Notes: generated by a model from the letters alone, not told the origin. A stretch of DNA of 64,000 nt from Anaerolineaceae bacterium (GCA_016124855.1 WGMX01000037.1:27752-91751); one strand, 5' to 3'. Positions 1-9,600 are shown, counted from the stretch's first letter. Numbers and translations: made by a program.

Positions 1-858
1 GCCCGCCGCAGCACGCCGCCCGTTCGTAAAGCCGACGTACCTTATTTGGATGGCTTGCTCAAGCTCACCACCGCTCACGATCTCCGAAATCAAGTGAGCG
101 GCCTTAGTGCGACAGCCGTTGCGGATCAATTTGCGCCTGTGCCGTTGGGTGCATTGAACGATTCTTTTGCTTCTGACTTGACTCAGCCGCGTCTACAGCA
201 GCAAAGCACATTGGAAGGCTTACTCAATCTGCCGACATGGTTAGCCACTAACTACAACTTGCCGGGGCCGCGCTTCAATCCGATTACCGGAGCGCTCCAA
301 CTGTTACCGGATAATGCCCCCGGTCAAGGTGGATGGGGCACAGCCTCGCATCCAGATTTGAAAAATGGCATTTGGGGCAGTCCGCTGCAAACCACCGTAC
401 CGCTTGCACCCCAACAGCAGCTTGCCGGTTTGGTGGCAGGGATGCAGCTTATCCCGCAGCCCTTTACCACGTACCTCAACCGCTCATGGCAGGCAACCGA
501 GCCGACGCTAACCGCCAGTTGGCAAACCGTCGCACCCAATTTCTCGCTGGCGAATACACCCGCCGCCGTGTTGGATCGCCTGCCGCGTGGATTGCATAAC
601 TTTGATCAAGCCGTGAGTGTCTTGAAACTGGGGCAATCGTTGGATAGCCTCGCCACCATGCGCGGTCTGGATTGGGTTGAACGTTTCCTCACCGAAGCAC
701 TGCCAACCACACCGACTTTGCCACCTGCCGATGCCGCCGCGTGGAAGCGTGGATGGTTCACAGATGCACTTGCAGGCATAACATCGGGTGGCATTCCGCT
801 GCCCGCTCTGCCCACCGTCAAACCGTTCTCACTCGGCCTGAACTTAGGCTCACGCTAA
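1..858 (+). CDS. C-terminal part of an unrecognised protein (5' end outside window)
   Basis: The reading frame is open from the first base, so the gene begins upstream of the window; the visible part is about 285 residues and ends with TAA at 856-858. An internal TTG near 46 need not be the start. The sequence is rich in Pro, Leu, Thr and Gln, with repeated Leu-Pro and Pro-Thr stretches, no Cys, and no obvious membrane segment, catalytic motif or repeat. I do not recognise the family. Low charge and Pro/Thr-rich character are compatible with an exported or structural protein, but this is inference. Confidence 0.6.
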   Translation, partial: ARRSTPPVRKADVPYLDGLLKLTTAHDLRNQVSGLSATAVADQFAPVPLGALNDSFASDLTQPRLQQQSTLEGLLNLPTWLATNYNLPGPRFNPITGALQLLPDNAPGQGGWGTASHPDLKNGIWGSPLQTTVPLAPQQQLAGLVAGMQLIPQPFTTYLNRSWQATEPTLTASWQTVAPNFSLANTPAAVLDRLPRGLHNFDQAVSVLKLGQSLDSLATMRGLDWVERFLTEALPTTPTLPPADAAAWKRGWFTDALAGITSGGIPLPALPTVKPFSLGLNLGSR

Positions 859-950
859 AGAACTGATTTAAAGCCCCTCCTTGTGTTTTGGGGAGGGGTT
901 TGGGGTGGGGTATGCACTCTTGCTTCAAACCAATATCTGATAGGCAAATA

Positions 951-976
951 AAAAAGACGGTCTAAGCCGTCTTTTT
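951..976. terminator. Intrinsic terminator between the partial gene and the pilin
   Basis: A perfect 10-bp stem (951-960 with 967-976) with a 6-base loop is flanked by A-rich and T-rich arms, so it can act in both directions. It lies between the convergent 3' ends of the partial gene and the Flp pilin. Confidence 0.85.
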
Positions 977-997
977 CTGCGTTGAAAATGTTGAGAA

Positions 998-1144
998 TTA
1001 CAGGTTCTTGACCAAGTTCGAGAAAATGTTACCAATAGCCGGGCCAAGCAGAGCGAGAATGACGATAACGACCACGGCGACCAGAACCAAAATCAATGCG
1101 TATTCGACTAAACCTTGGCCTTCTTCACGGGGCATGTACAACAT
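998..1144 (-). CDS. Flp/Fap-type pilin subunit
   Basis: A 48-residue prepilin: a short charged leader, then EEG followed by QGLVEYAL and about 22 hydrophobic residues. This is the class III (Flp) prepilin signature: cleavage after the Gly, with Glu and Tyr at mature positions 5 and 6. The start at 1144 is chosen because an AGGAGT ribosome site lies 7-8 bases upstream; a longer open frame reaching 1327 has no such site. Flp pilins assemble into Tad pili for adhesion, but no tad/cpa assembly genes lie in this window, so the machinery must be elsewhere. A terminator follows at 951-976. Confidence 0.9.
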   Translation of the reverse strand: MLYMPREEGQGLVEYALILVLVAVVVIVILALLGPAIGNIFSNLVKNL

Positions 1145-1330
1145 AATAAGAACTCCTGATTTGAATGATGGTGTGATACGGATTAGATAATGACCACACA
1201 TACAATCATCATAAGATATAAATTGATTTTTAGTCAATAGCCCTAAACTGAATTCACAAATTCTTAAGTATTCATCCCGCAATAAAACAATTTCACCGTT
1301 CATATGTGGGTTAATGGGCCAGTGCATTTC

Positions 1331-1358
1331 CGTAGGGACACGGCATGACGTGTCCGCC
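1331..1358. repeat. Short palindromic GTAGGG-type intergenic repeat
   Basis: Starts CGTAGGGACACGGCATG and folds into a hairpin of GGACACG against CGTGTCC. It resembles other GTAGGG-headed hairpins at 3390, 62058 and 63735-63835. The spacer 1145-1399 otherwise holds the pilin leader and nothing else I can name. Confidence 0.5.
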
Positions 1359-1399
1359 TAAGACCGCGTAAAAACCTCATAATCAACAGCTCAAGTTAT

Positions 1400-1708
1400 C
1401 TACAACCAAGCGTTTTCGTCAGGGAAAATGATCACATATTCGGTGCGCGTAAGCGGTGTCGCCAGCATATCAGTGATCGTATCACGCCAACTCAAAAAGT
1501 GGGCAGTCTCGCGGTGCTGGGCGCGCGCATCTTGTGAGCGATAGAATTCAACTAGGACGAAGCGGGTAGGATCATCGGCTTGTTGTATTACCTCGAAGCG
1601 CGCGATGCCTGCCTCTTGGATACTGTTACGAGCATTTTCGACCGTCGCTGCTTTGAAGGCTTCCACATATTCCGGTTTGACGTGAAGGAAGACGTGTAAA
1701 ATATGCAT
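1400..1708 (-). CDS. Antibiotic biosynthesis monooxygenase (ABM)-fold protein
   Basis: 102 residues, the usual length for a single ABM domain (ferredoxin-like alpha+beta barrel, as in YgiN and LsrG). Visible features are the N-terminal strand ILHVFLHVKPEYVEAFKAA, the Glu-rich helix, the central FVLVEFYRS strand, and the conserved HRETAHFLSW segment, where the histidines align with the family's typical H-x-x-T/S-x-H-F. Members act as cofactor-free quinol monooxygenases or as the phospho-AI-2 isomerase LsrG. No lsr genes are present, so the substrate is unknown. Monocistronic, with nothing co-directional within 250 bases. Confidence 0.8.
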   Translation of the reverse strand: MHILHVFLHVKPEYVEAFKAATVENARNSIQEAGIARFEVIQQADDPTRFVLVEFYRSQDARAQHRETAHFLSWRDTITDMLATPLTRTEYVIIFPDENAWL

Positions 1709-1871
1709 GGACTTTTCTTTGATAGTTATGGTGTGGCGAGTATAGCATGACCGTATGATAATAAAAAAGGTTCGCGATCCTTATCCATAACCGACGTTCA
1801 TGACTGCGAAAATACGATACTCTTTGCACAGTTCACATATCATTCTGGCAAGACTCTCAAATCATAAAACG

Positions 1872-2390
1872 ATGAACTCAATCATTAAACACCTGCGAAG
1901 TTTCACACCCATAGACGACCTATCCGGCGAATTCCAATCCCTTTATCCACTGTCAACGGCTGTTGAACACGTCAATGCTCTTGAAGGCCAACACTATGAT
2001 GTGCGCGGCTCAAGGAAAACCCCTCTCGCTTTCACTGTCTTGATTCAAGAAAAACACACTGCTGAAAACGGGGCCTACAACACGACACTCGGATCATATT
2101 ATCAAACGCAAGAGGATATTGTTGCTTTGCTCGATTTGGAGCTTACGGTTAACGGAGAAAAAACGGCGGTCAGGTATCGCTGCCATTTACGAGATGGCCT
2201 AAAAACCAAACTCTACATCCACATGATTGTCATCTTTGTCCTCGTTGTCTTAACCATCAGTCAGTCAGATGCCATCTTGTTCTTTGGAATCTTCTTCCTC
2301 ATTACCGTCTATACCATCTCACAAGAATGGTCTGAACTTAAAAATGTCAAACAGGGTTTGCTTTCCCTCGTTGAACATGAATTGCACTAA
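1872..2390 (+). CDS. Hypothetical protein with C-terminal membrane hairpin
   Basis: About 172 residues from the ATG at 1872; an in-frame ATG at 1800 would add 24 residues and neither has a clear Shine-Dalgarno, so the start is uncertain. The N-terminal 110 residues are soluble and polar, with beta-strand-like stretches. Near the C-terminus two hydrophobic segments (IHMIVIFVLVVLTI and AILFFGIFFLITVYTI) separated by a short turn form a probable membrane hairpin. Family not recognised. Confidence 0.55.
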   Translation: MNSIIKHLRSFTPIDDLSGEFQSLYPLSTAVEHVNALEGQHYDVRGSRKTPLAFTVLIQEKHTAENGAYNTTLGSYYQTQEDIVALLDLELTVNGEKTAVRYRCHLRDGLKTKLYIHMIVIFVLVVLTISQSDAILFFGIFFLITVYTISQEWSELKNVKQGLLSLVEHELH

Positions 2391-2449
2391 TAAATTTGCT
2401 TAATGGTATACTTGGATTTTAGGAACTGTTTTGTTGTCGAAGACAAATC

Positions 2450-2680
2450 ATGAGCGATTTAGTCATCCATGTAACTGACGAACAGCGCCAGCGTATTGAG
2501 GAACGAGCGCGGCAGCACGGTTTTGAAACACTCACCGACTATTTGTTGTCACTCGTCGAAGAAGATGAACCAACAAAAGAAGAATTGCTGAATGGATTTC
2601 GTGAGGGTTGGGCGGCTGCCATGAGTGGAGATACTATTCCAGCATCCAAACTGTGGGAATTCATTGACCTTGATGAATAA
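2450..2680 (+). CDS. Ribbon-helix-helix antitoxin-like protein (orphan)
   Basis: 76 residues. The N-terminal beta-strand SDLVIHVTDEQRQRIEERARQ followed by a helix and FETLTDYLLSLVEE is a CopG/ParD-like ribbon-helix-helix arrangement. The C-terminal tail (FREGWAAAMSGDTIPASKLW) is the toxin-wrapping extension typical of antitoxins paired with ParE/RelE toxins. The next gene, 22 bases downstream, is a membrane protein, not a toxin, so this copy is an orphan. It is paralogous to the gene at 45764-46015, which shares the EGW...G..xPAS.LW tail. An orphan DNA-binding regulator is the alternative reading. Confidence 0.7.
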   Translation: MSDLVIHVTDEQRQRIEERARQHGFETLTDYLLSLVEEDEPTKEELLNGFREGWAAAMSGDTIPASKLWEFIDLDE

Positions 2681-2702
2681 AATGCCAATTCTTATATGTT
2701 AG

Positions 2703-3173
2703 ATGACTTCCCGCGATACTCAAATTAATGCCGAGTTTAACGATATGAGAAATACAAATCAATTTGCCCTATCTATACTGGTATTTTTCATCATTGTTAC
2801 GGTAGCAATATTCATCGGAATTAAGCTGTTATTTCTTAATAAAAAGCCGATCAAAGTTTCGTTTTGCAATATTGAAGATAGTTTGTACAAAACAATCAAT
2901 GCCCATGCTACAGAATGGAATGATTATTTCTTCACTTCTTCACAAGCAAATATGAATAGATTTTTATACTTTTCTACTGAAGATGGTGAAAAATACACTG
3001 CCATCAAACTAGAAAATCCACGCCAGTTTTTTGTTGTCACTGAGTATGATTATCCTCATAGTTATTTTGGCGCTAGTGGTTATATCGTTGCGCCACATGG
3101 TATTCCAAATTCACGGAATGAGTATAAATATACCCAGTTAGGAGACGTTATTTATTGTTACGAGAAACAATAG
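2703..3173 (+). CDS. Hypothetical single-pass membrane protein
   Basis: 156 residues. One strong membrane segment (FALSILVFFIIVTVAIFIGI) at about residues 22-42 follows a polar N-terminus; the remainder is a likely extracytoplasmic or cytoplasmic domain rich in Tyr, Asn and Phe. It follows the antitoxin-like gene by 22 bases. It is markedly AT-rich compared with most of the window, which suggests recent acquisition. No family recognised. Confidence 0.5.
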   Translation: MTSRDTQINAEFNDMRNTNQFALSILVFFIIVTVAIFIGIKLLFLNKKPIKVSFCNIEDSLYKTINAHATEWNDYFFTSSQANMNRFLYFSTEDGEKYTAIKLENPRQFFVVTEYDYPHSYFGASGYIVAPHGIPNSRNEYKYTQLGDVIYCYEKQ

Positions 3174-3389
3174 CAAATTTGTTTGTGATGTGTTGTGCGT
3201 TATATATATTAGTACATAAGTTTAAACCCACAAACCATCACCGACCCAATTACAACCATCTCCCAACCCGCTTAACACTCTCACTCCCTCAAAAGGGTTA
3301 GCGCCAACGCTGCGAAAGAGTTACAAAATGTTCTTCCAAAATGTAACCCGTTTCCTCTCGACATCGAATATCATATTGATAGGGGTGTT

Positions 3390-3413
3390 GTAGGGTTGCA
3401 CGGCTGTGCATCC
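3390..3413. repeat. GTAGGG-type hairpin repeat
   Basis: The sequence GTAGGGTTGCACGGCTGTGC plus ATCC matches the copy at 62058-62081 in layout, with paired substitutions in the stem (GCAC against GTGC here, a GC-richer stem there). The central GGCTGTGC is identical. Confidence 0.55.
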
Positions 3414-3461
3414 GCTTCACTTCCACGCACCTTAACATCACCGATCTATGCTGAATTGGAG

Positions 3462-3514
3462 AGTCACCTTTAGGTGGCTTTATTCACCTTGCCGCAGGGT
3501 TTATCCTGTGGCAA
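3462..3514. terminator. Two tandem hairpins, probable convergent terminators
   Basis: Hairpin 1: AGTCACC (3462-3468) with GGTGGCT (3473-3479), followed by TTATT. Hairpin 2: TTGCCGCAGG (3489-3498) with CCTGTGGCAA (3505-3514), one G-U pair. Neither is followed by a long T-run, so termination is inferred mainly from their position between gene ends. Confidence 0.45.
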
Positions 3515-3703
3515 TTCTGCCGCCGCCAATGCCCCCATAGACTCGCCCCATTAGAGTGGAGACAAAGAATTTGCAACATATTTCGCATATGCAGCAGATG
3601 ACTCCCTCAAATCCGCTGTCTAGAAATTGCTGTAACAACAGCATCAACTGCAACATTTTGCATTTGACTGGCGATTGGTAGCTGGTGACTGAAGACTACT
3701 GAC

Positions 3704-5974
3704 TTATTTCAGCGCTTCAACATCGCTGATCGCTTGGCTGATCAAACTGCCCCACAGGCGATATTGATTGTTCGCTAGGTTCGAACGCAGCAGCACCCGC
3801 GACTGATCCACGTTGGCAGGCAGCTTGCAGAAAGTGTAAAGCGTCGTCACCGGATCATTACTCTGTGCCAGCAGCGGCGCAACCACCTTGACCTTCGCGT
3901 CATCCGGTTCTGTCGTGACTGCCAGTTCCAGCCCGTCATAGGCTTTGATGTAATTCACGCAGTCGAATTGGTTGGCGCGTCGTCCAGCGTCCCGCATCTG
4001 CGTCAGCAAATCCAGCACATTCAGCGGCGGAATAGTCGGGGTAGCAGTAGCCGTTGGCGAAGGCGTAATCGTGGCTGTTGCCGTCGGGCTGGGCGTATAA
4101 GTCGCGGTAGCGGTCGGCGTAGGTGTCGCCGTTTTGGTCGCCGTGGGGCTAGGCGTTTGGGTCGGCTTGGGTGTCGGTGTATTCGTCGGGCGCGGCGTAG
4201 GTGTAGCCGTCTTGGTCGCCGTTGCCGTTGGGATAGGTGTCTTAGTTGCGGCGATTGTAGGTGTAGCCGTCTTGGTGACAGTTGCTGTCGCCGTCGCTGG
4301 CACACGGGTCGGCGTATCCGTGTCGCTGACGATCACCTCGACTTCGGTTGGCGGAATCGGTGTTTCAGTCGGTGGAATTTCAGTGGTTGGCACAGGTGTA
4401 GCCGTCGGCGGCACATCCGTTGGTTGCTCAGTCGGCGTAGCAGACGGTTCAACTGTGTCGGTCGCCGGAACAGCTGTCGATGTGGCGGCTTCGGATGCAG
4501 TCGGGCTAACGACTTCTGATGTTGATTGTGCCGCCGCCGCATCATAAGTTTGGCTGGCAGCCAGCGCCGCAAACAAATCCGTAGGCGTAACTGTCGGCTC
4601 CGCCGGTTTATTCAAGGCGGGAACAACGATCAAGGCCGCCACAATCAACGCAACAATAACCAGTCCGATAATCGCGAATGGCAAAATCGAACGGCTTGGT
4701 TTATCGCGGTCGGGCAGGTTTTCTGCTCGTTTCATCGGCGGAATTGGCGATCCGCCTTCTGTTCGTGGTGTACTACTTTCTCGTACTTTATGTGGATATT
4801 CCACCTTCATCGTCGAAGCGTGAGGATGCTGCGGTGAAGAGGAAGGCAGCGGAGCAGCCGGAAGATTCATCCTAACCGTCGCCGCATCAGCCGGTTCGGC
4901 TGGTGTCGGTGTTTTTGCGGGCGTAGGAGGTGGCGCGGCTGGCGGTGTCAGGTCACGGAGGTCTTGCCGGATCGTTCGCTGCATTTCAGGCACTTGTGCA
5001 GCTGGCGCGGCTGGCTGTTCCGGTTGTACCGCTTTGATGAATGCCTCGGTAAACTTACCAATCGATTCATAGCGGTCTTTCGGGTCTTTACTGGTGGCAC
5101 GTTCCAAAACCCGCCAAACCGGCTGTGGCACATCTGGGCGGTATTTTTGAATAGGCAGCGGGTGTTCGAAGAGGTGCGCCCGTTTCCAGTCGCGCTTGGG
5201 GCCATCACTGCCAGTCGAGCCACCCGTTGACGCTGGAACAGACAGCGTTCCTTCAAAGGGTGAGTAGCCATCCGAAAGGACTTCATAAACCAGCAGTGCC
5301 AGCGCATATTGGTCGCTGCGCGGCGTAGCATCTCCCGTCCATTGTTCGGGCGGCATATACTTATGTGTGCCGGGCGCTTCACCAACTTGGGTTCGTTCGT
5401 CAAGCTCTCCTGTACTGTTCGGATCAATCTTTTTTGCGATGCCGAAATCCAGTAGATAGGGTTCTTCTTTGTCGATGCGGTCGGTATTGAAACGAATATT
5501 GCTCGGCTTAATATCACGGTGAACAATATGCGCGGCATGAATGCGATCCAATGCCGGCGTGATTTTTTGTAACAGCCCAATCGTATATTGAAGCAGATCA
5601 GGTGTGGGCATCGGTTTCGCATGATGTTCGCGAATCACATCGCTCAACGTCACGCCATCAATCCACTTCATCACGAAGTATTTGATCACCATGCCGTTCG
5701 GCAGCGTCTCGCCCGCCATCTCGGAACGAATGGTGCTGGCGACGTTGGCAATGTTCAGCAGAAATCCGAGGTCAACCTCTTCCTTGAAACGCCAATAATA
5801 GCGCTCATCCGCCAGAATTTTGATGGCGACCGTTCGGTTAGAAGAGTTGTCCCTTGCCTTATAGACAACCGACATGTGGCTGGAGGCAACGAACTCCAGC
5901 AGCTCGTAGTTTCCTTTAGGGAGGGTTGTACCAGCCAGTTGTTTAAGGCGCTGTTCAAATGGTGTGTCAGCCAT
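3704..5974 (-). CDS. Transmembrane Ser/Thr protein kinase (PknB family) with long Thr/Pro stalk
   Basis: 756 residues. N-terminal kinase domain, about residues 18-320: the beta-3 lysine in VAIKIL, catalytic VHRDIKPSN near residue 148, DFG near 178 and an MPPEQW activation-segment end, so it should be active. The glycine loop is degenerate (EFVASSHMSVVYKA instead of GxGxxG). Then come a Pro-rich linker, one membrane helix (about 430-453), an extracellular stalk of some 180 residues made of Thr/Pro/Ala repeats, and a folded C-terminal domain of about 110 residues. An AGGG site precedes the ATG. It is 19 bases downstream of the FHA gene, giving a natural kinase/phosphothreonine-reader pair for the secretion locus. 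Confidence 0.9.
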   Translation of the reverse strand: MADTPFEQRLKQLAGTTLPKGNYELLEFVASSHMSVVYKARDNSSNRTVAIKILADERYYWRFKEEVDLGFLLNIANVASTIRSEMAGETLPNGMVIKYFVMKWIDGVTLSDVIREHHAKPMPTPDLLQYTIGLLQKITPALDRIHAAHIVHRDIKPSNIRFNTDRIDKEEPYLLDFGIAKKIDPNSTGELDERTQVGEAPGTHKYMPPEQWTGDATPRSDQYALALLVYEVLSDGYSPFEGTLSVPASTGGSTGSDGPKRDWKRAHLFEHPLPIQKYRPDVPQPVWRVLERATSKDPKDRYESIGKFTEAFIKAVQPEQPAAPAAQVPEMQRTIRQDLRDLTPPAAPPPTPAKTPTPAEPADAATVRMNLPAAPLPSSSPQHPHASTMKVEYPHKVRESSTPRTEGGSPIPPMKRAENLPDRDKPSRSILPFAIIGLVIVALIVAALIVVPALNKPAEPTVTPTDLFAALAASQTYDAAAAQSTSEVVSPTASEAATSTAVPATDTVEPSATPTEQPTDVPPTATPVPTTEIPPTETPIPPTEVEVIVSDTDTPTRVPATATATVTKTATPTIAATKTPIPTATATKTATPTPRPTNTPTPKPTQTPSPTATKTATPTPTATATYTPSPTATATITPSPTATATPTIPPLNVLDLLTQMRDAGRRANQFDCVNYIKAYDGLELAVTTEPDDAKVKVVAPLLAQSNDPVTTLYTFCKLPANVDQSRVLLRSNLANNQYRLWGSLISQAISDVEALK

Positions 5975-5993
5975 GATGCCCTATCACGATGCA

Positions 5994-6608
5994 TTAAGTG
6001 ATTTGCAAAGTCAGTGTAATCTTGCCTAAACGTATAGCGGTTCCGTCGCCCACTTCTTTAGGGATGTCGCCGGAAGCCAGCGCCACTTCATTAATATAAA
6101 TCGGTTTCTCTACCGGGTTATCCGCGATGTTACGGATGATAAAGGTTTCACCTTGTCGGCTGAGTTCGGCATGACGACGTGAAACCGTTAAGCCGTTGGG
6201 TAAGTCATTAACATTAACCGCCAGTGCCGCATCACCTTGCTTGGAGCGCCCGATAATGGCGGGTAAAGTCGTGATGTTAAAGCGCGTGTTTTCATCAAAC
6301 ACCAGCGCTACCTGTTCCTCAACCTTTTGTGTCTTGTCCGCGCGTGTCAACCGTACCACCGTATCGGGTGTCAATGAACTCAGTTTTCGCGAAAGGGCTA
6401 ACGGCTGCTGGTTGGCAAGCAGGATAAAATCGCTTTTCTTGCCCGATTCTTGCACGAACTTGTTCACCACTTCTTCGCGCAAATCCCGCACCGTCATCTC
6501 TTTAGTCAGCAGGACACGGTGCGGCTCACCCTGCGCCTCAATCGTCAGCGGGATATGAGAGGCAGCCAATTTTTGGCGCAGTTGGTTGTAACGGTCTTGG
6601 TTTGCCAT
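5994..6608 (-). CDS. Ubiquitin-like (EsaB/YukD-type) and FHA domain fusion protein
   Basis: 204 residues. Residues about 18-90 look like a ubiquitin-fold domain (IPLTIEAQGEPHRVLLTKEMT, then a helix, LLANQQPLALSRKL, and VVRLTRA). Residues about 98-204 are an FHA domain with GRS at 120-122, SRRH at 143-146, Asn160 and Asn173, the residues that bind phosphothreonine. In Firmicutes-type secretion EsaB/YukD is a free ubiquitin-like protein and the FHA domains sit on EssC; here they are joined. Cytoplasmic, no membrane segment. It lies between the ATPase and the kinase in one minus-strand run and probably reads kinase-dependent phosphorylation. Confidence 0.85.
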   Translation of the reverse strand: MANQDRYNQLRQKLAASHIPLTIEAQGEPHRVLLTKEMTVRDLREEVVNKFVQESGKKSDFILLANQQPLALSRKLSSLTPDTVVRLTRADKTQKVEEQVALVFDENTRFNITTLPAIIGRSKQGDAALAVNVNDLPNGLTVSRRHAELSRQGETFIIRNIADNPVEKPIYINEVALASGDIPKEVGDGTAIRLGKITLTLQIT

Positions 6609-6650
6609 ATACCTATCCTTTGCCGCTTCCGCTGCTCTGAATTTCTCTTA

Positions 6651-6674
6651 AATCTCTGCGTCTCTGCGGTTCAA
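6651..6674 (-). repeat. CGCAGAGACGCAGAG-type intergenic repeat
   Basis: On the minus strand it reads TTGAACCGCAGAGACGCAGA. Repeated RCRCAGAG units also occur at 22993, 25201 and 28169. This copy sits in the 79-base gap between the ATPase stop and the FHA gene start, inside a probable operon. Confidence 0.5.
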
Positions 6675-6687
6675 TTGCATTATCGTT

Positions 6688-9600
6688 TTACGACTTTTCC
6701 AGCGTAATCTCATACGACAATGCCGTATTTACCAGCGACTCGTCATCCGGGAATGCCGACTCTAAAACGTCAGGTGTCGCGCCCATCTTTTCCGCAATTT
6801 TACCCAACAAATAAGCCCGCTGCTCCGCGGTCAGTGCTATAGGTTTATGTGCGCCATTGCTGCTGCCATTGGCGTTCGCCGCTCCGCCTTCGGGTCGGGG
6901 AGCCATCGGCAGCCACGCCGCACGTTCTTCACCGCGCGCGATGATGTTCTCGACCCATGTATCCATATCATCGGTTTTGCGCGTTGGATCAGGGTACGGG
7001 ACAGCCACCTGAAGCAGGGATACTTTACCCGGTGTGACCACAAAGCCACGCCCGCGCGGAAGCTGCATCTGACCGAGGCTGCGCGGCACTGAACCATATA
7101 GCGGAGCGCTTTCGGCGGTTTCGGCATCCATCGCAAGGCCGTAGCGGTTGGCCGCAATCGGGCGCAGCATATCATCGCCGGAGGTCAACCCCTCGCGCAT
7201 CCCGCAAACCACGAAGTGCAAACCCTGTTTACCGGCGCGTCGTGCCATATCGCCCAAGCGTCGTCGGGGATCACCACCTTCAACCTTAGATGCCAGTTCG
7301 TCAATGTCATCGTAGTTGTCGAAGATTACAAACACTTCACGGTAAGGACGATTCTGGGTATAAACAAATTCGTTTTCGAGTTGAACCACCATCTCGCCAA
7401 ACTGCTGCGGTTCCGTGATAACTGGCATGAGGGCATGGGGTAGTTCATCCAGCTTATGCTCACCACCGTAATCGACGATGCCACCCTGATAATCCACCAA
7501 TATCATCGCCACTTCATGCGGTGAATACAAATCGGCCAGCGACAAAATCCACGAGTGCAGGGCTGTACTCTTACCCGATGATGGCGGCCCTGTGACGATA
7601 AAGTGCGGCTTGGCATCTAATGCTACAACGGCGGGTTTGAGATCGCTGTCGGCGCGTCCCATAATCACCTTAGCAGGTAATACCGGTAATCCACCGATAA
7701 TAGCGCGATATTCCTTGAGCAGTTGGGGCAGCACCGCCCAATTTTCAAGAATGTCGATTTGGGGTGGACGCTCGTAATTCTTGTCCTGTGCTGCTTTCTT
7801 GAGTATGCCGAGGAAATCAATCAGGCGCTCGGACTCAGTTTTGGCGGCTTCATCGTCAATGTAGCCTAAGGGCAGCGCTACCTGTAACTCTAACGGCGAA
7901 CGGTCGATACGCCGCAAACCACGCCCCGCGATTTCATCGACCGGACGCGCGCCGCGCCCGACAATCGTGCTGTACTCACCGTCGTCAGCCAGCTTGAGGG
8001 TGATGCGTTCCGGAATTAAATTGAAAAGTTTACCGAGCGCGTTACTTTGCTCACCGGATACAACGAAGTAAATGCCGTTGGAAAGACCTTCGCGCACCAG
8101 CGATACCAGAATCTCAAACAGCCCTTCGTAGCTGTTGCGGAACTCGGCGAAGTTGTCGATGACCACCAGCACTGCCGGAATCTTCCCCGGCAAATCCGTG
8201 CGACCACGCGGCGGCCCCTTGTGGTTATATTCCAGCAAATTGGCGACGTTGGCTTGGCTGATAATCTCTTTGCGCGAGTCGTTCAGGTCTTCCAACATTC
8301 GGATAAGCCGTTCGACACGCTCTTTTTCGTGGGCGACGATGTAAGCGCCGGTATGAGTCACATCCTCGAAGATTTGCAGCGCACGGCTGCCAAAGTCCAA
8401 GATATACAGGTTCAGTTCGTCCGGCGCGTGGGTGGCAATAAGGCTTGTAATCACCGAGCGCAAGAACATACTCTTGCCCCAACCAGAAGCACCCAAAATC
8501 ATATAATGCCCAACCGAGAAATCGATTTTGAGCAGTTGGAGTTTGGCGTTGCTCGGGTCGTCAATCAAACCCACGACAGCCCGTACCGCCCGATTTTCCC
8601 AATCCATCGGTTTCCATGTCGTCAACTGCCCATCCAACCACTGTGGAATACTCGGAGACAGGACAAACGGTTGGTTAGGAGCCAGTTCACCGCGAATATA
8701 ATCTTGGTCTTCGTCCCGAATGTAATCCACTTCGATGCCCGCTGGTTGGTCAAGCGAGAGGTAAGTCGGCAGCGGATCAGGCCACGGTTTGCGCCACGGC
8801 GGATTCTTGCCGTAACGTTCCTCTGCCCATTTCGCCATCCGGCGCACCATCACGTCGTAGGTTGGTTCATCTTCCTCTTTACCAAGATCATCTTCCCAGA
8901 TGATGGCGCGATTTTCATAGCGTTCCATCGGATCGTAGTCATCGCGTAGATACGGTTCGCCCGTATAACCCACTTGAATATTTTCGAGGCTTTCGCTGCC
9001 GACCTGCATGTAACCACGACCGGGAATACTGGGCAGATAGGCTGCATCCGGCATACGCAGGAGTTCGGAACTTTCTTCACGGGTTTCAACACGGAGAGCG
9101 ATACGGAATTTGATGTTGGCACGCATCTGATCGGTAACGCCGGTCGGACGCTGCGCCGCCAAAATCAACGACACACCCAAAGCACGACCGAGGCGCGTGA
9201 TGCTGTCCAACTGCGCTTTATATTCAGCGTTGTTGGAGATCATTTCTGCGAATTCGTCGATGATGATGAACAAGTGAGGGTAGTTGTCTTGACGTTGGAG
9301 ATGCAAACCCGCCCGCTTGTAACGAACAATGTCCTTCATATCTGTGTCTTGGTTGACCTGCTGGCGGCGGTTAAGTTCCGCGATGATTGCCGCAAACATA
9401 CGGGCAACGGCATTACCGCGCAGGTTGGTCACGAAATCGACTACGTGTGGCAGTTCCTTAAAAGGTTCGAATGCCGCACCGCCCTTGAAGTCTACCAGCA
9501 CAAAGTTAACCATTGTCGGGTCATATTTGACCGCCAGACTCAAGATCATAGTCATCAACAGTTCGGATTTACCAGAACCCGTACTACCGGCGATCATGCC

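Larger units (their letters stand above)
3174..3703. other. 530-base non-coding spacer with hairpins and an inverted GTTAC element
   Basis: No credible gene. It holds GAAAGAGTTAC (3314-3324) and GTAACCC (3342-3348) as outer arms of an inverted GTTAC/GTAAC element, a GTAGGG-type repeat (3390-3413), two hairpins (3462-3479 and 3489-3514) and several TGCA-rich patches, including one near 3651. Several of these words recur in the spacer at 24960-25400. It lies between convergent gene ends, so the hairpins probably serve as terminators. Confidence 0.6.

Noticed and set aside
1800..1871. Earlier ATG for the hypothetical membrane-hairpin protein
   Set aside because: The added 24 residues are basic and unlike the rest and there is no ribosome site, although the chosen ATG also lacks a good one.
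3968..4519. Long plus-strand frame of 183 residues, rich in Arg, Cys and Gly
   Set aside because: It is the reverse of the Thr/Pro stalk of the kinase gene; repeats of ACN and CCN codons leave the antisense frames open.
4020..4560. Short repeats that could look like a CRISPR or satellite array
   Set aside because: They are codon repeats of a Thr/Pro/Ala low-complexity protein, with no constant repeat length or spacer.
8047..8949. 300-residue plus-strand frame
   Set aside because: It is antisense to conserved ATPase domain 2; its protein has no recognisable motif and no ribosome site.
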